A stretch of DNA of 64,000 nucleotides. It comes from Terriglobales bacterium (GTDB lineage: Bacteria > Acidobacteriota > Terriglobia > Terriglobales > Acidobacteriaceae). Every line of letters starts with the position of its first letter. Positions within the stretch are counted from its first letter, which is position 1. A program made the position numbers and the translations under genes. Shown piece after piece: positions 34,550 to 43,711 of this stretch. The stretch spans positions 115,429-179,428 of the forward strand of contig JAICWP010000011.1 in assembly GCA_025934735.1 (NCBI GenBank). Direction: 5' to 3'. The notes beneath the pieces were generated by a model that did not search any database, was not told where the DNA came from, and saw only the letters and a list, made by a program, of their open reading frames with translations.

Positions 34550-34879
34550 ATGCGTGCGGCGCTTGCCAGAACAACATGGCTGTTGCTGGCCCTGGACTTT
34601 GCACTCGCAGGCTTATGTCCGCTGGTTCCAGCGATGTCGCTGGCAGAGGTTCACAAGGAGCAGTGCCAGCATGACCGCCATCCCAGCAGTGACCGGCATT
34701 CCTGCTGTGGAACTGCTCATCACCAGCCGGCGCTGGTAAGGACCATCCCGGAGAGTTCTAGCTCTCTTGAAGTGCCGGCATTTGTTCTAAGAGTTTTGAC
34801 GCATACAGCACATACCTGCGAGATCACCGCAATCACTGTCGCCCCCAGCCCGCCTTTGGCCTCTGTCCTTCGCATTTAG
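34550..34879 (+). CDS. Small secreted His/Cys-rich protein
   Basis: About 109 residues from ATG 34550 (TTG 34541 is in frame). A hydrophobic N-terminus (TTWLLLALDFALAGLCPLVP) acts as a signal peptide. It is followed by a His/Cys cluster (HKEQCQHDRHPSSDRHSCCG), suggesting metal binding, copper being the first guess. It lies upstream of a His/Met-rich secreted gene on the same strand. No ribosome site is obvious and the family is unknown. Confidence 0.5.
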   Translation: MRAALARTTWLLLALDFALAGLCPLVPAMSLAEVHKEQCQHDRHPSSDRHSCCGTAHHQPALVRTIPESSSSLEVPAFVLRVLTHTAHTCEITAITVAPSPPLASVLRI

Positions 34880-34945
34880 CCTCCCAACTTCGCATTCTGC
34901 CCGCGACGAAAGAACGCGCGTTGTCTGCCGGCGTCCGATCCTGCT

Positions 34946-34951
34946 GGAGGT
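34946..34951 (+). promoter_or_regulatory. Shine-Dalgarno supporting a TTG start
   Basis: GGAGGT lies 4 nt before TTG 34956, which begins a good signal peptide; no ATG in this frame lies between. Confidence 0.7.
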
Positions 34952-34955
34952 CCTT

Positions 34956-36320
34956 TTGCGAGCGTCTTTGCTCTTAATTCTTGCGCTGCTGTTTGCCCTT
35001 GCCGAACCCGGCTGGGGCGCCTCTGCTGGGGGATGCTCGCAAGCTGACCGGCAAATGTCCCGCATGGGAAAGAGCACGCCAGATAGCCGGCAGCATTGCC
35101 GCATGCCGGGAATGCACGCTGGCAAAGCCGGGGAGAAGACGCTGATCGCAACCATCCTCCAGCACACCGACTCAGGCACCAGCATGCAACCGGCCTCCAC
35201 GCCTGTACCCATGCTGATGACGGCGGCAGGGAAGTGGAGGGTGATGTTTCACGGCGAAGCCATCCTCAATGAACTGCAGCAGAGCGGCCCACGCGGCGGC
35301 GACAAATTTTTCTCCACCAACTGGTTTATGCCCATGGCGCAACGCGACCTCGGTCCTGGACAGTTGACGCTGCGCACCATGATCAGCCTGGAGCCGGCGA
35401 CGGTTACGGAGCGCCGCTATCCCGAGCTGTTTCAGCAGGGAGAAACCGCGTTTGGCCGGCCCGTTGTGGACGGGCAGCACCCGCACGATTTCCTCATGGA
35501 ACTGGCGGCATTCTATGACGTGAAGCTGGGCGAGCATACCCTTGTGTCATTTTACGGAGGGCCAGTGGGCGATCCCGCGATGGGACCAACCGCGTACCCC
35601 CACCGAGCCTCCGCCGCCGAGAATCCCATGGCGGCGCTGGGACACCACCTGGAGGATTCAACCCATATCGCCGATGATGTGATTACCGGTGGCCTGACCT
35701 ACCGGGCGCTACGCTTCGAGGTATCCGGCTTCCATGGGCGCGAGCCCGATGAGGACCGATGGGACATGGATGCGGGCAAGATAGATTCCTGGTCCACGCG
35801 CGTGACTGTGAGCCCGGCGCAGAACTGGAGTTTGCAGTATTCCATCGCGCACCTCACCAGCCCGGAAGCAATCCATCCCGGCGAAGATGTGCGGCGCATG
35901 ACTGCATCGGTTATGTACAATCGCCCTTTCGCACGCGGCAATTGGGCGACTACATTGCTCTGGGGGCGCAACAGCGACCTGAACGGGTACCAGGTGTTCA
36001 ATGGCTACCTGGCGGAATCAACCCTGCATTTCCTCGGTCGGAACAACGTTTGGGGAAGGGTGGAAAACGTGGATCGCACCAGCGATTTGCTGGGGGCTGC
36101 TGCTGAGCCGCCGAACGCGCCGGAACGGTTCCTTGCCCGTGTACAGGCATACACAGCGGGCTATGACCGGGAATTCTCCTGGCTGCCGCGCGTATCCACC
36201 GCACTGGGCGGGCAGGTTACGTTCTATGGCAAACCTGCTTTTTTGACGCCCATCTACGTCGCGCATCCCGTTGGAGTGGCGATACTGCTGCGCTTCCGCC
36301 CCGCCGGACACATGCACTAG
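34956..36320 (+). CDS. Secreted Met/His-rich protein with beta-barrel-like body
   Basis: 454 residues from TTG 34956. Signal peptide RASLLLILALLFALAEPGWG. The segment after it has clustered Met and His (MSRMGKST, HCRMPGMHAG). The remaining part shows short aromatic beta strands (TLVSFYGGPVGDPAMGPTAY, WSLQYSIAHLTSPEAIHPGE, FARGNWATTLLWGRNSDLNG), like an outer-membrane barrel. Similar proteins sit beside copper genes in other bacteria as far as I recall. With the His/Cys-rich gene upstream it may form a metal-handling pair, which is an inference. Confidence 0.7.
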   Translation: MRASLLLILALLFALAEPGWGASAGGCSQADRQMSRMGKSTPDSRQHCRMPGMHAGKAGEKTLIATILQHTDSGTSMQPASTPVPMLMTAAGKWRVMFHGEAILNELQQSGPRGGDKFFSTNWFMPMAQRDLGPGQLTLRTMISLEPATVTERRYPELFQQGETAFGRPVVDGQHPHDFLMELAAFYDVKLGEHTLVSFYGGPVGDPAMGPTAYPHRASAAENPMAALGHHLEDSTHIADDVITGGLTYRALRFEVSGFHGREPDEDRWDMDAGKIDSWSTRVTVSPAQNWSLQYSIAHLTSPEAIHPGEDVRRMTASVMYNRPFARGNWATTLLWGRNSDLNGYQVFNGYLAESTLHFLGRNNVWGRVENVDRTSDLLGAAAEPPNAPERFLARVQAYTAGYDREFSWLPRVSTALGGQVTFYGKPAFLTPIYVAHPVGVAILLRFRPAGHMH

Positions 36321-36575
36321 CACTTTCGCTTTGCACGTCCTCTCGGTGGAGCAGGCCTTGGCCATGCATAAACAGCGGTTTAGGCTCGCGAAGAATCCAA
36401 AAGAGGGCTTTGCGGGCTCCCATCAGCGATCCGTGAATCCTTGCTATTCGGTCGGCAGAGGCCTTGTTTTCAAGCTCTTGCAGAGCACCAATTACGAGGG
36501 TTCTGACAGCGACAGTACCGAAGCCATTTGGCGGTATCTGGCCGAAACCCTAGACTGTCCTTGAAAGCAGCGGCA
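36321..36575. other. Intergenic region, no gene seen
   Basis: Between the Met/His-rich gene and a small membrane ORF. Open frames here lack ribosome sites and protein character. Confidence 0.45.
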
Positions 36576-36971
36576 ATGCGAAAACGTCTTGCAATCACGA
36601 TGCTTGTGCTGCTCCTGGTTTCCGGTTCTGCGGCCGCTCATGTCAGGAGCAAAAAGCGGCCTCACAAGTCCAGGGCGATAGCCACCAAGCAGGTGGCTGA
36701 GCCGGTAGTGCGAACCCCTCCTGAACCTATTGCCCAACCGATTGCTCCCCTGCCGGTCTTGCTGGTGACACTTGCGGCGGTAGTTGCAACCGCATTTGTG
36801 TCGTTCGTAGGAGCGATGTCCCCGGTCAGGGCAGGTGAGCGCGAGTCGCACATGCCAGCGCACGCCGGCGTGCACTCGCAATCCGTCAATTCGGTTGGAG
36901 TAGCCGCTGCCCAGAGGTTCCGTCTTAACGCTCACCAACTCGGCAAAGCGGGACTGCCGAGCCTTCCCTAA
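36576..36971 (+). CDS. Small hypothetical membrane or secreted protein
   Basis: 131 residues from ATG 36576, inside a frame open from 36528. It has an N-terminal hydrophobic segment (RKRLAITMLVLLLVSGSAAA), a Lys/Arg/Pro-rich stretch and a second hydrophobic segment (LLVTLAAVVATAFVSFVGAM). The C-terminus is polar. Its end overlaps the convergent sufT end by 4 nt. No family is recognised and the ribosome site is weak, so it could be spurious. Confidence 0.45.
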   Translation: MRKRLAITMLVLLLVSGSAAAHVRSKKRPHKSRAIATKQVAEPVVRTPPEPIAQPIAPLPVLLVTLAAVVATAFVSFVGAMSPVRAGERESHMPAHAGVHSQSVNSVGVAAAQRFRLNAHQLGKAGLPSLP

Positions 36972-37519
36972 ATGTCCAGGCCCAGTTGCAGGCGGGCCGC
37001 TTCAGTCATGCGTTGCGGCGTCCAGGGGGGATCAAACACCACTTCTACGTGCACTTCTTTAACCTCGGGCAGGTGTGAAAGCTTGTTTTCCACATCGGCT
37101 TTGAGGATGTTGCCCATGCCGCAGCCGGGAGCGGTCATGGTCATCTTGATGTCAAGCTTTTTGCCGCCCGGCTCCGCTTCGGCAATGTTGCACTCATAGA
37201 CCAGGCCCAAATCCACGATGTTGACCGGAATCTCCGGGTCGTAGACCGTCTTCAGCTCTTCCCAGGCCAGTTCCTCGCTGAACTTGCCGCTGGCTGCCGC
37301 CGCGCTCTCCTGCTTGATGTGCTCGATCCCCAGCGCGTCCGCATCCTTCGCGTCAATGCGGTACATGTAGCCGTACTCGGTCATGATGGTGTAGGCATTG
37401 CCCAGCGACTGCATGACCTTGGCGACGGTGCCTTCGGGAATCTGCCCCCGAATGCCGCTGGGAATTTCTGTGACCTCTACCGGGCGGCTGAGTTTTACGG
37501 GCTCATAAGTGGTGCTCAT
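36968..37519 (-). CDS. sufT: SufT, MIP18-family Fe-S assembly protein
   Basis: 182 residues. The C-terminal MIP18/DUF59 domain reads YDPEIPVNIVDLGLVYE, TAPGCGMGN with the conserved Cys, and a FDPPWTPQRMTEAARLQLG ending. An N-terminal extension of about 80 residues is typical of SufT. It assists Fe-S cluster maturation or delivery. ATG 37519 lies 2 nt after the sufU stop; the longer frame to 37594 is not needed. Last gene of the SUF operon. Confidence 0.93.
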   Translation of the reverse strand: MSTTYEPVKLSRPVEVTEIPSGIRGQIPEGTVAKVMQSLGNAYTIMTEYGYMYRIDAKDADALGIEHIKQESAAAASGKFSEELAWEELKTVYDPEIPVNIVDLGLVYECNIAEAEPGGKKLDIKMTMTAPGCGMGNILKADVENKLSHLPEVKEVHVEVVFDPPWTPQRMTEAARLQLGLDI

Positions 37520-37521
37520 AA

Positions 37522-37971
37522 CTACTCCGTGGAAACCGCTTCCTGCTTGCCTTCCAGGGCGGCATGCAGAGTGTGCCAGGCCAGGGTGGCGCATTTGACG
37601 CGCACGGGAAATTCGGAGACGCCGGAAAAAACCGCCAGCTTGCCCAGTTCCTCCTGGCTACCATTGTGTTCGGCGCCGGTTACCAGGCCGTGAAACTGCC
37701 GGAAAATCTTTTCCGCCTCGGCCATAGTCTTGCCTTTGACGCTCTGGGTCATCATGGAAGCCGAGGCTTTGGAGATGGCGCAGCCCGAGCCCTGAAAGCT
37801 CACGTCCTGGATCTTTTCGCCCGCGAGCTTCAAATAGACGGTGAAGTGATCTCCGCACAGCGGGTTGTAGCCTTCCGCCTTGTGATTTGCATCGCCCAGC
37901 TCGCGGTAGTTGCGCGGCTGCTTGCTGTGCTCCAGGATTACTTCCTGGTAAAGATCGCGGAGGTCAGCCAT
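37522..37971 (-). CDS. sufU: SufU, Fe-S scaffold or sulfur-transfer protein
   Basis: 149 residues with the IscU-like fold. Three Cys in family positions are visible: NPLCGDHF, QGSGCAISKASASMM and RVKCATLAWHTL; the SufU-type insert lies between the second and third. SufU accepts sulfur from SufS in Gram-positives and several other phyla. Its ATG overlaps the sufS stop (TGATG at 37971). Length is normal. Confidence 0.95.
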   Translation of the reverse strand: MADLRDLYQEVILEHSKQPRNYRELGDANHKAEGYNPLCGDHFTVYLKLAGEKIQDVSFQGSGCAISKASASMMTQSVKGKTMAEAEKIFRQFHGLVTGAEHNGSQEELGKLAVFSGVSEFPVRVKCATLAWHTLHAALEGKQEAVSTE

Positions 37972-39251
37972 CAGGCAAAGACCTCCCGCACGCGGTTGAG
38001 GCCGCGCACCAGCGCGTCCACATCTTCCCGCGTGTTGTAGAGTCCAAATGACGCCCTTGCCGTGGCCGGAACGCCAAAGCGCAGCATCACCGGCTGTGCG
38101 CAGTGGTGGCCGGTGCGAATGGCGATGCCTTCCTGGTCGAGGATGGTGCCGATATCGTGGGGATGAATGGGCTCGAGCACGAACGAGAGCACGCCCGTCT
38201 TCTGCCGCGCCGTACCGATCAGGCGCACGCCAGGCAGCGCCGCGACCTTCTCCGTCGCGTAGGCCAGCACATCCTGCTCATGCGCGGTAATGTTCTCCAT
38301 GCCCAGGCGGTTCACGTAGTCCAGCGCCGCTCCCAGGCCGATGGCACCCTCCATGTGGGGTGTGCCGGCCTCGAACTTGTGCGGCAGCTTGTTGTAGAGC
38401 GTCTTCTCGAAGGTGACCGAACTGATCATGTCGCCGCCACCCTGGTATGGCGGCATGGCTTCCAGCAGGCTTGCTTTCCCATAGAGCACGCCAATGCCCG
38501 TGGGACCGTAAATCTTGTGGCCGGAGAAGGCGTAGAAGTCTGCATCCAGCTCGCGCACATCCACTTTCATGCGAGGCGCTGCTTGTGCTCCATCCACCAG
38601 CACGGGAACGCCCTGCTGGTGCGCCAGTTCAATGATGCGCCGCACCGGGTTGATCGTGCCCAGTGCATTGGAAACGTGCCCCATCGCCACCAGCTTCGTC
38701 TTTGGTCCCAGCAGCTTCTCATATTCCTCGAGCTGCAGTTCGCCACGATCGTTGATGGGCACCACCCGCAGCCGCGCGCCTTTTTCTTCGCACAGCATCT
38801 GCCAGGGCACGATGTTGGAGTGGTGCTCCATGGCGGTAATGATGATTTCGTCGCCCGCTGCCAGGTTGCGACGGCCGTAGGTTTGCGCCACCAGGTTGAT
38901 GGCTTCGGTGGTACCGCGCACGAAGATGATTTCTTCCGGCCGGGCCGCGTTCAGGAAGTTCTGCGCAATCGTCCGCGCCCGCTCGTAGGCTTCCGTGGCG
39001 CGCTCCGAGAGCAGGTGTACGCCGCGGTGCACATTGGCATTGTCCTCACTGTAATAGCGGGCGATGGCGTCGAGCACCTGCTGGGGTTTCTGGGTGGTAG
39101 CGGCGTTATCGAGGTACACCAGCGGCTTGCCATGGATCTTCTGCGCGAGTATGGGAAAGTCGCGGCGGACACGGCGCACGTCATAACCCGCATCGGTGGG
39201 GGCGGGACCCGAAGGACGAAGATCAGTGTAGGTGTTGGGGGCGGTCGTCAT
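37971..39251 (-). CDS. sufS: SufS, group II cysteine desulfurase
   Basis: 426 residues. The PLP-binding Lys is in FYAFSGHKIYGPTGIG and the catalytic Cys in RTGHHCAQPVMLRFG. The N-terminal DFPILAQKIHGKPLVYLDNA is typical. It supplies sulfur for cluster assembly to SufU and SufBCD. It overlaps sufD by 4 nt (ATGA) and sufU by 1 nt. Length is normal. Confidence 0.97.
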   Translation of the reverse strand: MTTAPNTYTDLRPSGPAPTDAGYDVRRVRRDFPILAQKIHGKPLVYLDNAATTQKPQQVLDAIARYYSEDNANVHRGVHLLSERATEAYERARTIAQNFLNAARPEEIIFVRGTTEAINLVAQTYGRRNLAAGDEIIITAMEHHSNIVPWQMLCEEKGARLRVVPINDRGELQLEEYEKLLGPKTKLVAMGHVSNALGTINPVRRIIELAHQQGVPVLVDGAQAAPRMKVDVRELDADFYAFSGHKIYGPTGIGVLYGKASLLEAMPPYQGGGDMISSVTFEKTLYNKLPHKFEAGTPHMEGAIGLGAALDYVNRLGMENITAHEQDVLAYATEKVAALPGVRLIGTARQKTGVLSFVLEPIHPHDIGTILDQEGIAIRTGHHCAQPVMLRFGVPATARASFGLYNTREDVDALVRGLNRVREVFA

Positions 39252-40639
39252 CCTACTTCCTCCCAGTGCAGAGCGCGTTCTTGCGCGGCGTTACCGGGTT
39301 CGGGGCTGCCGGGCTCGGTATGGAACAGCCACTCGTTCACCAGTTCTTCGATGCGCGCGCGCACCGGCCCGGGCTTCATGCGCTCCAGACATTCGCTGGC
39401 GAAGGCGTAGAGCAGCAGGCGCCGCGCCGCGGGTTCGTCAATGCCGCGAGAACGCAGGTAGAAGAGCTCGTCTTCTTCGATCTGGCCGATGGTGGCGCCA
39501 TGGGTGCACTTCACGTCGTCAGCGTAGATTTCCAGTTGCGGCTTGGTGTCAATCTGCGCGTCATCGGAGAGCAGCAGGTTGCGGTTCGTCTGCTTGGCGT
39601 CGGTTTTTTGCGCCTCTTTGTGCACAATGATGCGCCCGTGGAAAACGCCGCGCGAGTGCCCGTCGAGAATGCCGTTGTAGAACTGGCGGCTGGCACAGTG
39701 CGGGCTGGCGTGCTCCACCAGCATGTAGTTGTCCATATGCTGGTGCCCGTTGCCGATGAACAGACCGTTGATCAGACAATCCGCGCCTTCGCCGGCCAGT
39801 ACCGGGTGGACGTTGTTGCGCACCAGTCCGCCGCCCAGCAGAACCGAGTGCGACGCCACGCTGGCGCTGCGCCCCTGCTGCAGCCGCAACGTGGAAACGT
39901 TGTAGGCGTCGGTGTGCTCGCGCTCGATCAGGTAGTGCGAGAGCACGGTGTGCTCGCCGGCCACAAGTTCGGTGGCCGCGTTCGAGAAGGCCACGCCCGC
40001 GCCCAACGAAACGTAGTCTTCAACCACGGTAGCCTGACTGTCCTCTTCGGCGATAATGAGGTTGCGCGGGTGGGTCATCACCGGCGCCTCGCCGGCGGTG
40101 GTCACGAACAGCAGGTAGATCGGCGCTTCCAGCACCGTTCCCCGGCCGATGTGCACGTAGGCGCCATCTTCCAAGAAAGCGGTGTTCAGCGCACAGAAAA
40201 CGTCGCGCTGCGTGTTCAGGTATTGTCCCAGGTACCGCTCCAGCGGCTTGGGATCCCGGCGGATTTCTTCCGCCAGGCTGCCGGCGCTAACGCCCTTAGG
40301 AAGCGAATTGACCGAAGACAGCTTCGGATCGAACCTGCCGTTGACGAAAACCAGCTCACACGCGGCTCCGCCCAGGCGAAAAGGCTCAACCTGCTCCGCG
40401 CTAACGTTGACGGCCTCCGGCGGAAGGCGAAACGCGGTCTGCGCAATCGCCGAGACATTGGTGAAGCGCCAGTCTTCGTCATGCGTGGTTGGGAACCCCA
40501 CTTCGCAGAAGTACGCAAATGCGTCTTCGCGCAGCTTGCGCAGCCAGCCCTGGTTCTGTCCGGGAGCGCGCTTGGCAAACTCGGTGAACGCCTCCAGGTA
40601 GTTGCCCAGTTCCCGGGATGTAGTCGCGACGTTGCTCAT
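39248..40639 (-). CDS. sufD: SufD, Fe-S assembly scaffold subunit
   Basis: About 463 residues from ATG 40639, preceded by GAGGAG. A GTG at 40657 overlaps the sufC stop and is the alternative start. The right-handed beta-helix region and C-terminal features CTHGATIGQIEEDELFYLRS are SufD hallmarks, including the conserved Cys-Thr-His. SufD partners SufB and SufC in the SufBC2D complex. Confidence 0.95.
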   Translation of the reverse strand: MSNVATTSRELGNYLEAFTEFAKRAPGQNQGWLRKLREDAFAYFCEVGFPTTHDEDWRFTNVSAIAQTAFRLPPEAVNVSAEQVEPFRLGGAACELVFVNGRFDPKLSSVNSLPKGVSAGSLAEEIRRDPKPLERYLGQYLNTQRDVFCALNTAFLEDGAYVHIGRGTVLEAPIYLLFVTTAGEAPVMTHPRNLIIAEEDSQATVVEDYVSLGAGVAFSNAATELVAGEHTVLSHYLIEREHTDAYNVSTLRLQQGRSASVASHSVLLGGGLVRNNVHPVLAGEGADCLINGLFIGNGHQHMDNYMLVEHASPHCASRQFYNGILDGHSRGVFHGRIIVHKEAQKTDAKQTNRNLLLSDDAQIDTKPQLEIYADDVKCTHGATIGQIEEDELFYLRSRGIDEPAARRLLLYAFASECLERMKPGPVRARIEELVNEWLFHTEPGSPEPGNAAQERALHWEEVG

Positions 40640-40653
40640 TTCCGCTTCGCTCC

Positions 40654-41412
40654 TCACGCGGTCGCTTCCGCTTCCACCCAGCTGTAGCCCTTGTCCTCGA
40701 GTTTCAGGGCCAGTTCCTTGCCACCCGATTTCACGATGCGGCCGTCCACCAGCACGTGCACGTAATCAGGCACAATGTAGTTCAGCAGCCGCTGATAGTG
40801 AGTGACCACCACCATGGCGCGTTCCGGGCTGCGCAGCGCATTGACGCCGTTGGCCACGATCTTGAGCGCGTCAATATCGAGGCCGGAATCGGTCTCATCC
40901 AGGATGGCCAGCTTCGGCTCCAGCACCGCCATCTGCAGAATCTCATTGCGCTTCTTTTCGCCGCCCGAGAAGCCCTCGTTCACTGAACGGTTCATCAGCT
41001 TGTCATCCATGTCCAGCAGCTTCATCTTTTTCTTGAACATGGGAATGAAGTCCATGGCATCGAGTTCGTCTTCGCCGCGATACTTGCGCACCGCATTCAG
41101 CGCCGAGCGCAGGAAGTACGCGTTGCTGATGCCAGGGATCTCCACCGGGTACTGAAAGGCCAGGAACACGCCCTCACACGCCGCCTCTTCCGGCTTCATG
41201 GCCAGCAGGTCTTTACCGTCGTAGAGCACCTCACCCTGGGTGACCTGAAAGTTCTCGCGGCGCGCCAGCACCTGCGCCAGCGTGCTCTTGCCCGACCCAT
41301 TGGGGCCCATGATGGAGTGCACCTCGCCAGCGTTGATGGTTAGGTCAATGCCCTTGAGAATTTCGTGGTTTTCTACCTTGACATGCAAGTTTCTGATTTC
41401 TAAAAGTGCCAT
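40654..41412 (-). CDS. sufC: SufC, Fe-S assembly ATPase
   Basis: 252 residues from ATG 41412. ABC ATPase with Walker A GPNGSGKSTLAQ, signature FSGGEKKRNEILQMA and Walker B LAILDETDSGLDIDALK. The longer frame to 41430 only adds KWKRT-type residues. SufC drives conformational change in the SufBC2D complex. sufD begins at or just after its stop. Confidence 0.97.
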   Translation of the reverse strand: MALLEIRNLHVKVENHEILKGIDLTINAGEVHSIMGPNGSGKSTLAQVLARRENFQVTQGEVLYDGKDLLAMKPEEAACEGVFLAFQYPVEIPGISNAYFLRSALNAVRKYRGEDELDAMDFIPMFKKKMKLLDMDDKLMNRSVNEGFSGGEKKRNEILQMAVLEPKLAILDETDSGLDIDALKIVANGVNALRSPERAMVVVTHYQRLLNYIVPDYVHVLVDGRIVKSGGKELALKLEDKGYSWVEAEATA

Positions 41413-41526
41413 CGTCCTCTTCCATTTCAATAAGATTGCGAATTTGTGTACGACAGCTAGCTAGCTGAATGGCTAACTAGCTGGCTAGCTGTCCAGCAAT
41501 GCTGAGGGCCTTCAGCTAGCTATCCC
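41413..41526. repeat. Spacer with CTAGCTAG-type repeats between sufC and sufB
   Basis: CAGCTAGCTAGCTGAATGGC (41456-41475) and GCTAACTAGCTGGCTAGCTG (41474-41493) follow one another. Comparable words lie at 13965-13980 and 44200-44220. This 114-nt spacer interrupts the otherwise tightly packed operon. Confidence 0.5.
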
Positions 41527-42984
41527 CTAACCGACGCTGCCTTCCAGGCTCACGCTCAGCAACTTCTGCGCTTCCACGGCAAACTCCATGGGCAGCTCGC
41601 GGAACACCTGCTTGCAGAATCCGTTCACGATCATGGAAACCGCGTCTTCCGTCTTGAGCCCGCGCTGCCGCAGATAGAACATCTGATCTTCCCCGATCTT
41701 CGAAGTCGAGGCTTCGTGCTCCATGTGCGCGCTGGCGTTGCGCACCTCGATGTAGGGGAAGGTGTGCGCGCCGCACTGGTCGCCAATCAGCAGCGAGTCG
41801 CACTGCGTGTAGTTGCGGGCGCTGGCTGCGTTCTTCAGAATCTTTATCTGCCCGCGGTAGGTGTTCTGGCCGTGGCCGGCGCTAATGCCCTTCGACACCA
41901 CCGTGCTCTTGGTGTTCTTGCCGATGTGGATCATCTTGGTACCAGTGTCAGCCTGCTGGTAGTTGTTGGTGAGCGCCACCGAGTAGAACTCGCCCACCGA
42001 GTTGTCGCCCTGCAGAATGCAGCTGGGATACTTCCACGTGATGGCCGAACCCGTCTCCACCTGCGTCCAGGAAATTTTTGAATTTACGCCGGCACACTTG
42101 CCGCGCTTGGTCACGAAGTTGTAGATCCCGCCCTTGCCCTGCTTGTCGCCGGGATACCAGTTCTGCACGGTGGAGTACTTGATTTGCGCGTTATCCATGG
42201 CCACCAGTTCGACGACGGCTGCGTGCAGCTGGTTCTCATCGCGAATGGGAGCGGTGCAGCCTTCGAGATAGCTGACGTAGGCGCCCTCTTCGGCCACAAT
42301 CAACGTGCGCTCAAACTGGCCGGTTTCGGAGGCGTTAATGCGGAAATAGGTGGAAAGCTCCATGGGACAGCGCACGCCTTTGGGCACATATACAAAGGAG
42401 CCATCGCTGAACACTGCCGCGTTCAGCGCCGCGAAGAAGTTGTCGCTGTAGGGCACTACCGAACCCAGGTATTTCTTCACCAGTTCGGGATGCTTCTGCA
42501 CCGCTTCGGAGAAGGAGCAGAAAATCACGCCCGCTTCCGCCAGCTTGTGCTTAAACGTTGTGGCCACGGAGACGCTGTCAAAAACCGCGTCCACCGCCAC
42601 GCCCTGCAGCATCTTCTGCTCGTCCAGAGGAATGCCCAGCTTCTCGTAGGTCTTCAGGATTTCCGGGTCCACTTCCTCCAGGCTGGCCTTGTTGTTCTTC
42701 GTCTTGGGCGCGGAGTAATAGTGAATGTCCTGATAGTCAATGGCGGGGTAATGAATGTTCGCCCACTTAGGCTCGGCCTGCGCCTTCTCCAGCGAGGCCC
42801 AGTGGCGGTACGCCTTCAGACGCCACTCCAGCATGAATTCCGGCTCATTCTTCTTGGCCGAAATCACACGGATGACGTCCTCATTCAGCCCCTTGGCGAT
42901 TTTTTCCTGTTCGACATCAGTGACGAAGCCCCACTTGTACTCGCGGTTCGCCAAGTCGTGAATTGTATTGACATTAGTGCTCAT
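41527..42984 (-). CDS. sufB: SufB, Fe-S assembly scaffold subunit
   Basis: 485 residues. Family features include [58 protein letters not shown] and the C-terminal [16 protein letters not shown]. It is the central scaffold on which clusters form with SufC and SufD. Its ATG overlaps the stop of the rrf2 gene (ATGA), so the regulator and the scaffold are coupled. Confidence 0.97.
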   Translation of the reverse strand: MSTNVNTIHDLANREYKWGFVTDVEQEKIAKGLNEDVIRVISAKKNEPEFMLEWRLKAYRHWASLEKAQAEPKWANIHYPAIDYQDIHYYSAPKTKNNKASLEEVDPEILKTYEKLGIPLDEQKMLQGVAVDAVFDSVSVATTFKHKLAEAGVIFCSFSEAVQKHPELVKKYLGSVVPYSDNFFAALNAAVFSDGSFVYVPKGVRCPMELSTYFRINASETGQFERTLIVAEEGAYVSYLEGCTAPIRDENQLHAAVVELVAMDNAQIKYSTVQNWYPGDKQGKGGIYNFVTKRGKCAGVNSKISWTQVETGSAITWKYPSCILQGDNSVGEFYSVALTNNYQQADTGTKMIHIGKNTKSTVVSKGISAGHGQNTYRGQIKILKNAASARNYTQCDSLLIGDQCGAHTFPYIEVRNASAHMEHEASTSKIGEDQMFYLRQRGLKTEDAVSMIVNGFCKQVFRELPMEFAVEAQKLLSVSLEGSVG

Positions 42985-43460
42985 TGCATTCTCCCGGAGA
43001 TTGGACCAATACTTACAAGATTCCCCTGTGCATCCTTGATGGCCGCCAGCTGCAGCGGCTGCACCAGGTCAGCGAGCATCAGGCGCTCCAGCGCCCCGCT
43101 TACCGCCTTGCTGATGATTTGCTGGTTGGTGCGAATCGGGCAGCGCGCCTCGAAGTCGCACAGCCCAATCACGTCGGTGCTGCACTCGGTGAGCGCGATG
43201 GGACCTTCCAGAGCGGCGATAATTTCCGCCACCGTGATCTCCCGCGCCGGCTTGGCCAGGCTGTAGCCGCCCTTGATGCCGCGGTGCGACACCAGAAGTT
43301 TGGCCTGCAGCAATTGCTTCAGCAGTTTGCTCACCGTGGGCAGGGGCAGGGAATTCTCCGCCGCCAGATCGCGCGCGGTGTAAAGCGCCCGATCCTGCTG
43401 CCGCGCCATGTGCGTCATCAGCACCAGCCCGTAATCTGTAAGCTTGCCTAACCTGATCAT
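42981..43460 (-). CDS. Rrf2-family SUF operon regulator (SufR/IscR-like)
   Basis: 159 residues. The winged HTH starts [19 protein letters not shown], and recognition-helix residues [19 protein letters not shown] follow. A Cys triad ([17 protein letters not shown]) is spaced as in [2Fe-2S] or [4Fe-4S]-binding Rrf2 proteins, suggesting that the regulator senses cluster status. It is the first gene of the SUF operon, with AAGGAG 8 nt before its ATG and probable binding sites upstream (43499-43556). Confidence 0.93.
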   Translation of the reverse strand: MIRLGKLTDYGLVLMTHMARQQDRALYTARDLAAENSLPLPTVSKLLKQLLQAKLLVSHRGIKGGYSLAKPAREITVAEIIAALEGPIALTECSTDVIGLCDFEARCPIRTNQQIISKAVSGALERLMLADLVQPLQLAAIKDAQGNLVSIGPISGRMQ

Positions 43461-43498
43461 GTGGCTAGCTCCTTACGGCCGCCTCGCCCTTCTATTGC

Positions 43499-43556
43499 TT
43501 AGACTCTAAACCAGACTGAATCGGTACAGTAAAAATAGGACCCGGTTGGTACAGTA
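43499..43556 (-). promoter_or_regulatory. Candidate SUF operon operator or promoter region
   Basis: Contains an 11-bp palindrome TTAGA-C-TCTAA (43499-43509) and two direct repeats GGTACAGTA (43523-43531 and 43548-43556; TACTGTACC on the transcribed strand) 25 bp apart, 40-96 nt upstream of the Rrf2 start. These are the only conspicuous repeated words in the spacer and are candidate Rrf2-binding sites. Confidence 0.5.
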
Positions 43557-43711
43557 TGATTCTAGCAGCCAGACGGGGTTGGCCGCAACGGGTGACCCAT
43601 TAAATGGCGGCGTTTCTACATTGAATCTAAGGCATTTAGGTGTGGGCTGCAGTCCGGCGGCTGTTCCCCTGCCTGGCATTCCGGTCCCGCATCGAAGCTT
43701 GCGGTGACAAC

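Noticed and set aside
36271..36564. A 97-codon plus-strand frame between the Met/His-rich gene and the small membrane ORF
   Set aside because: It overlaps the end of the preceding gene, has no ribosome site and no recognisable protein character.
39266..40687. Long plus-strand frame opposite sufD
   Set aside because: Antisense shadow of sufD with no ribosome site or domain.
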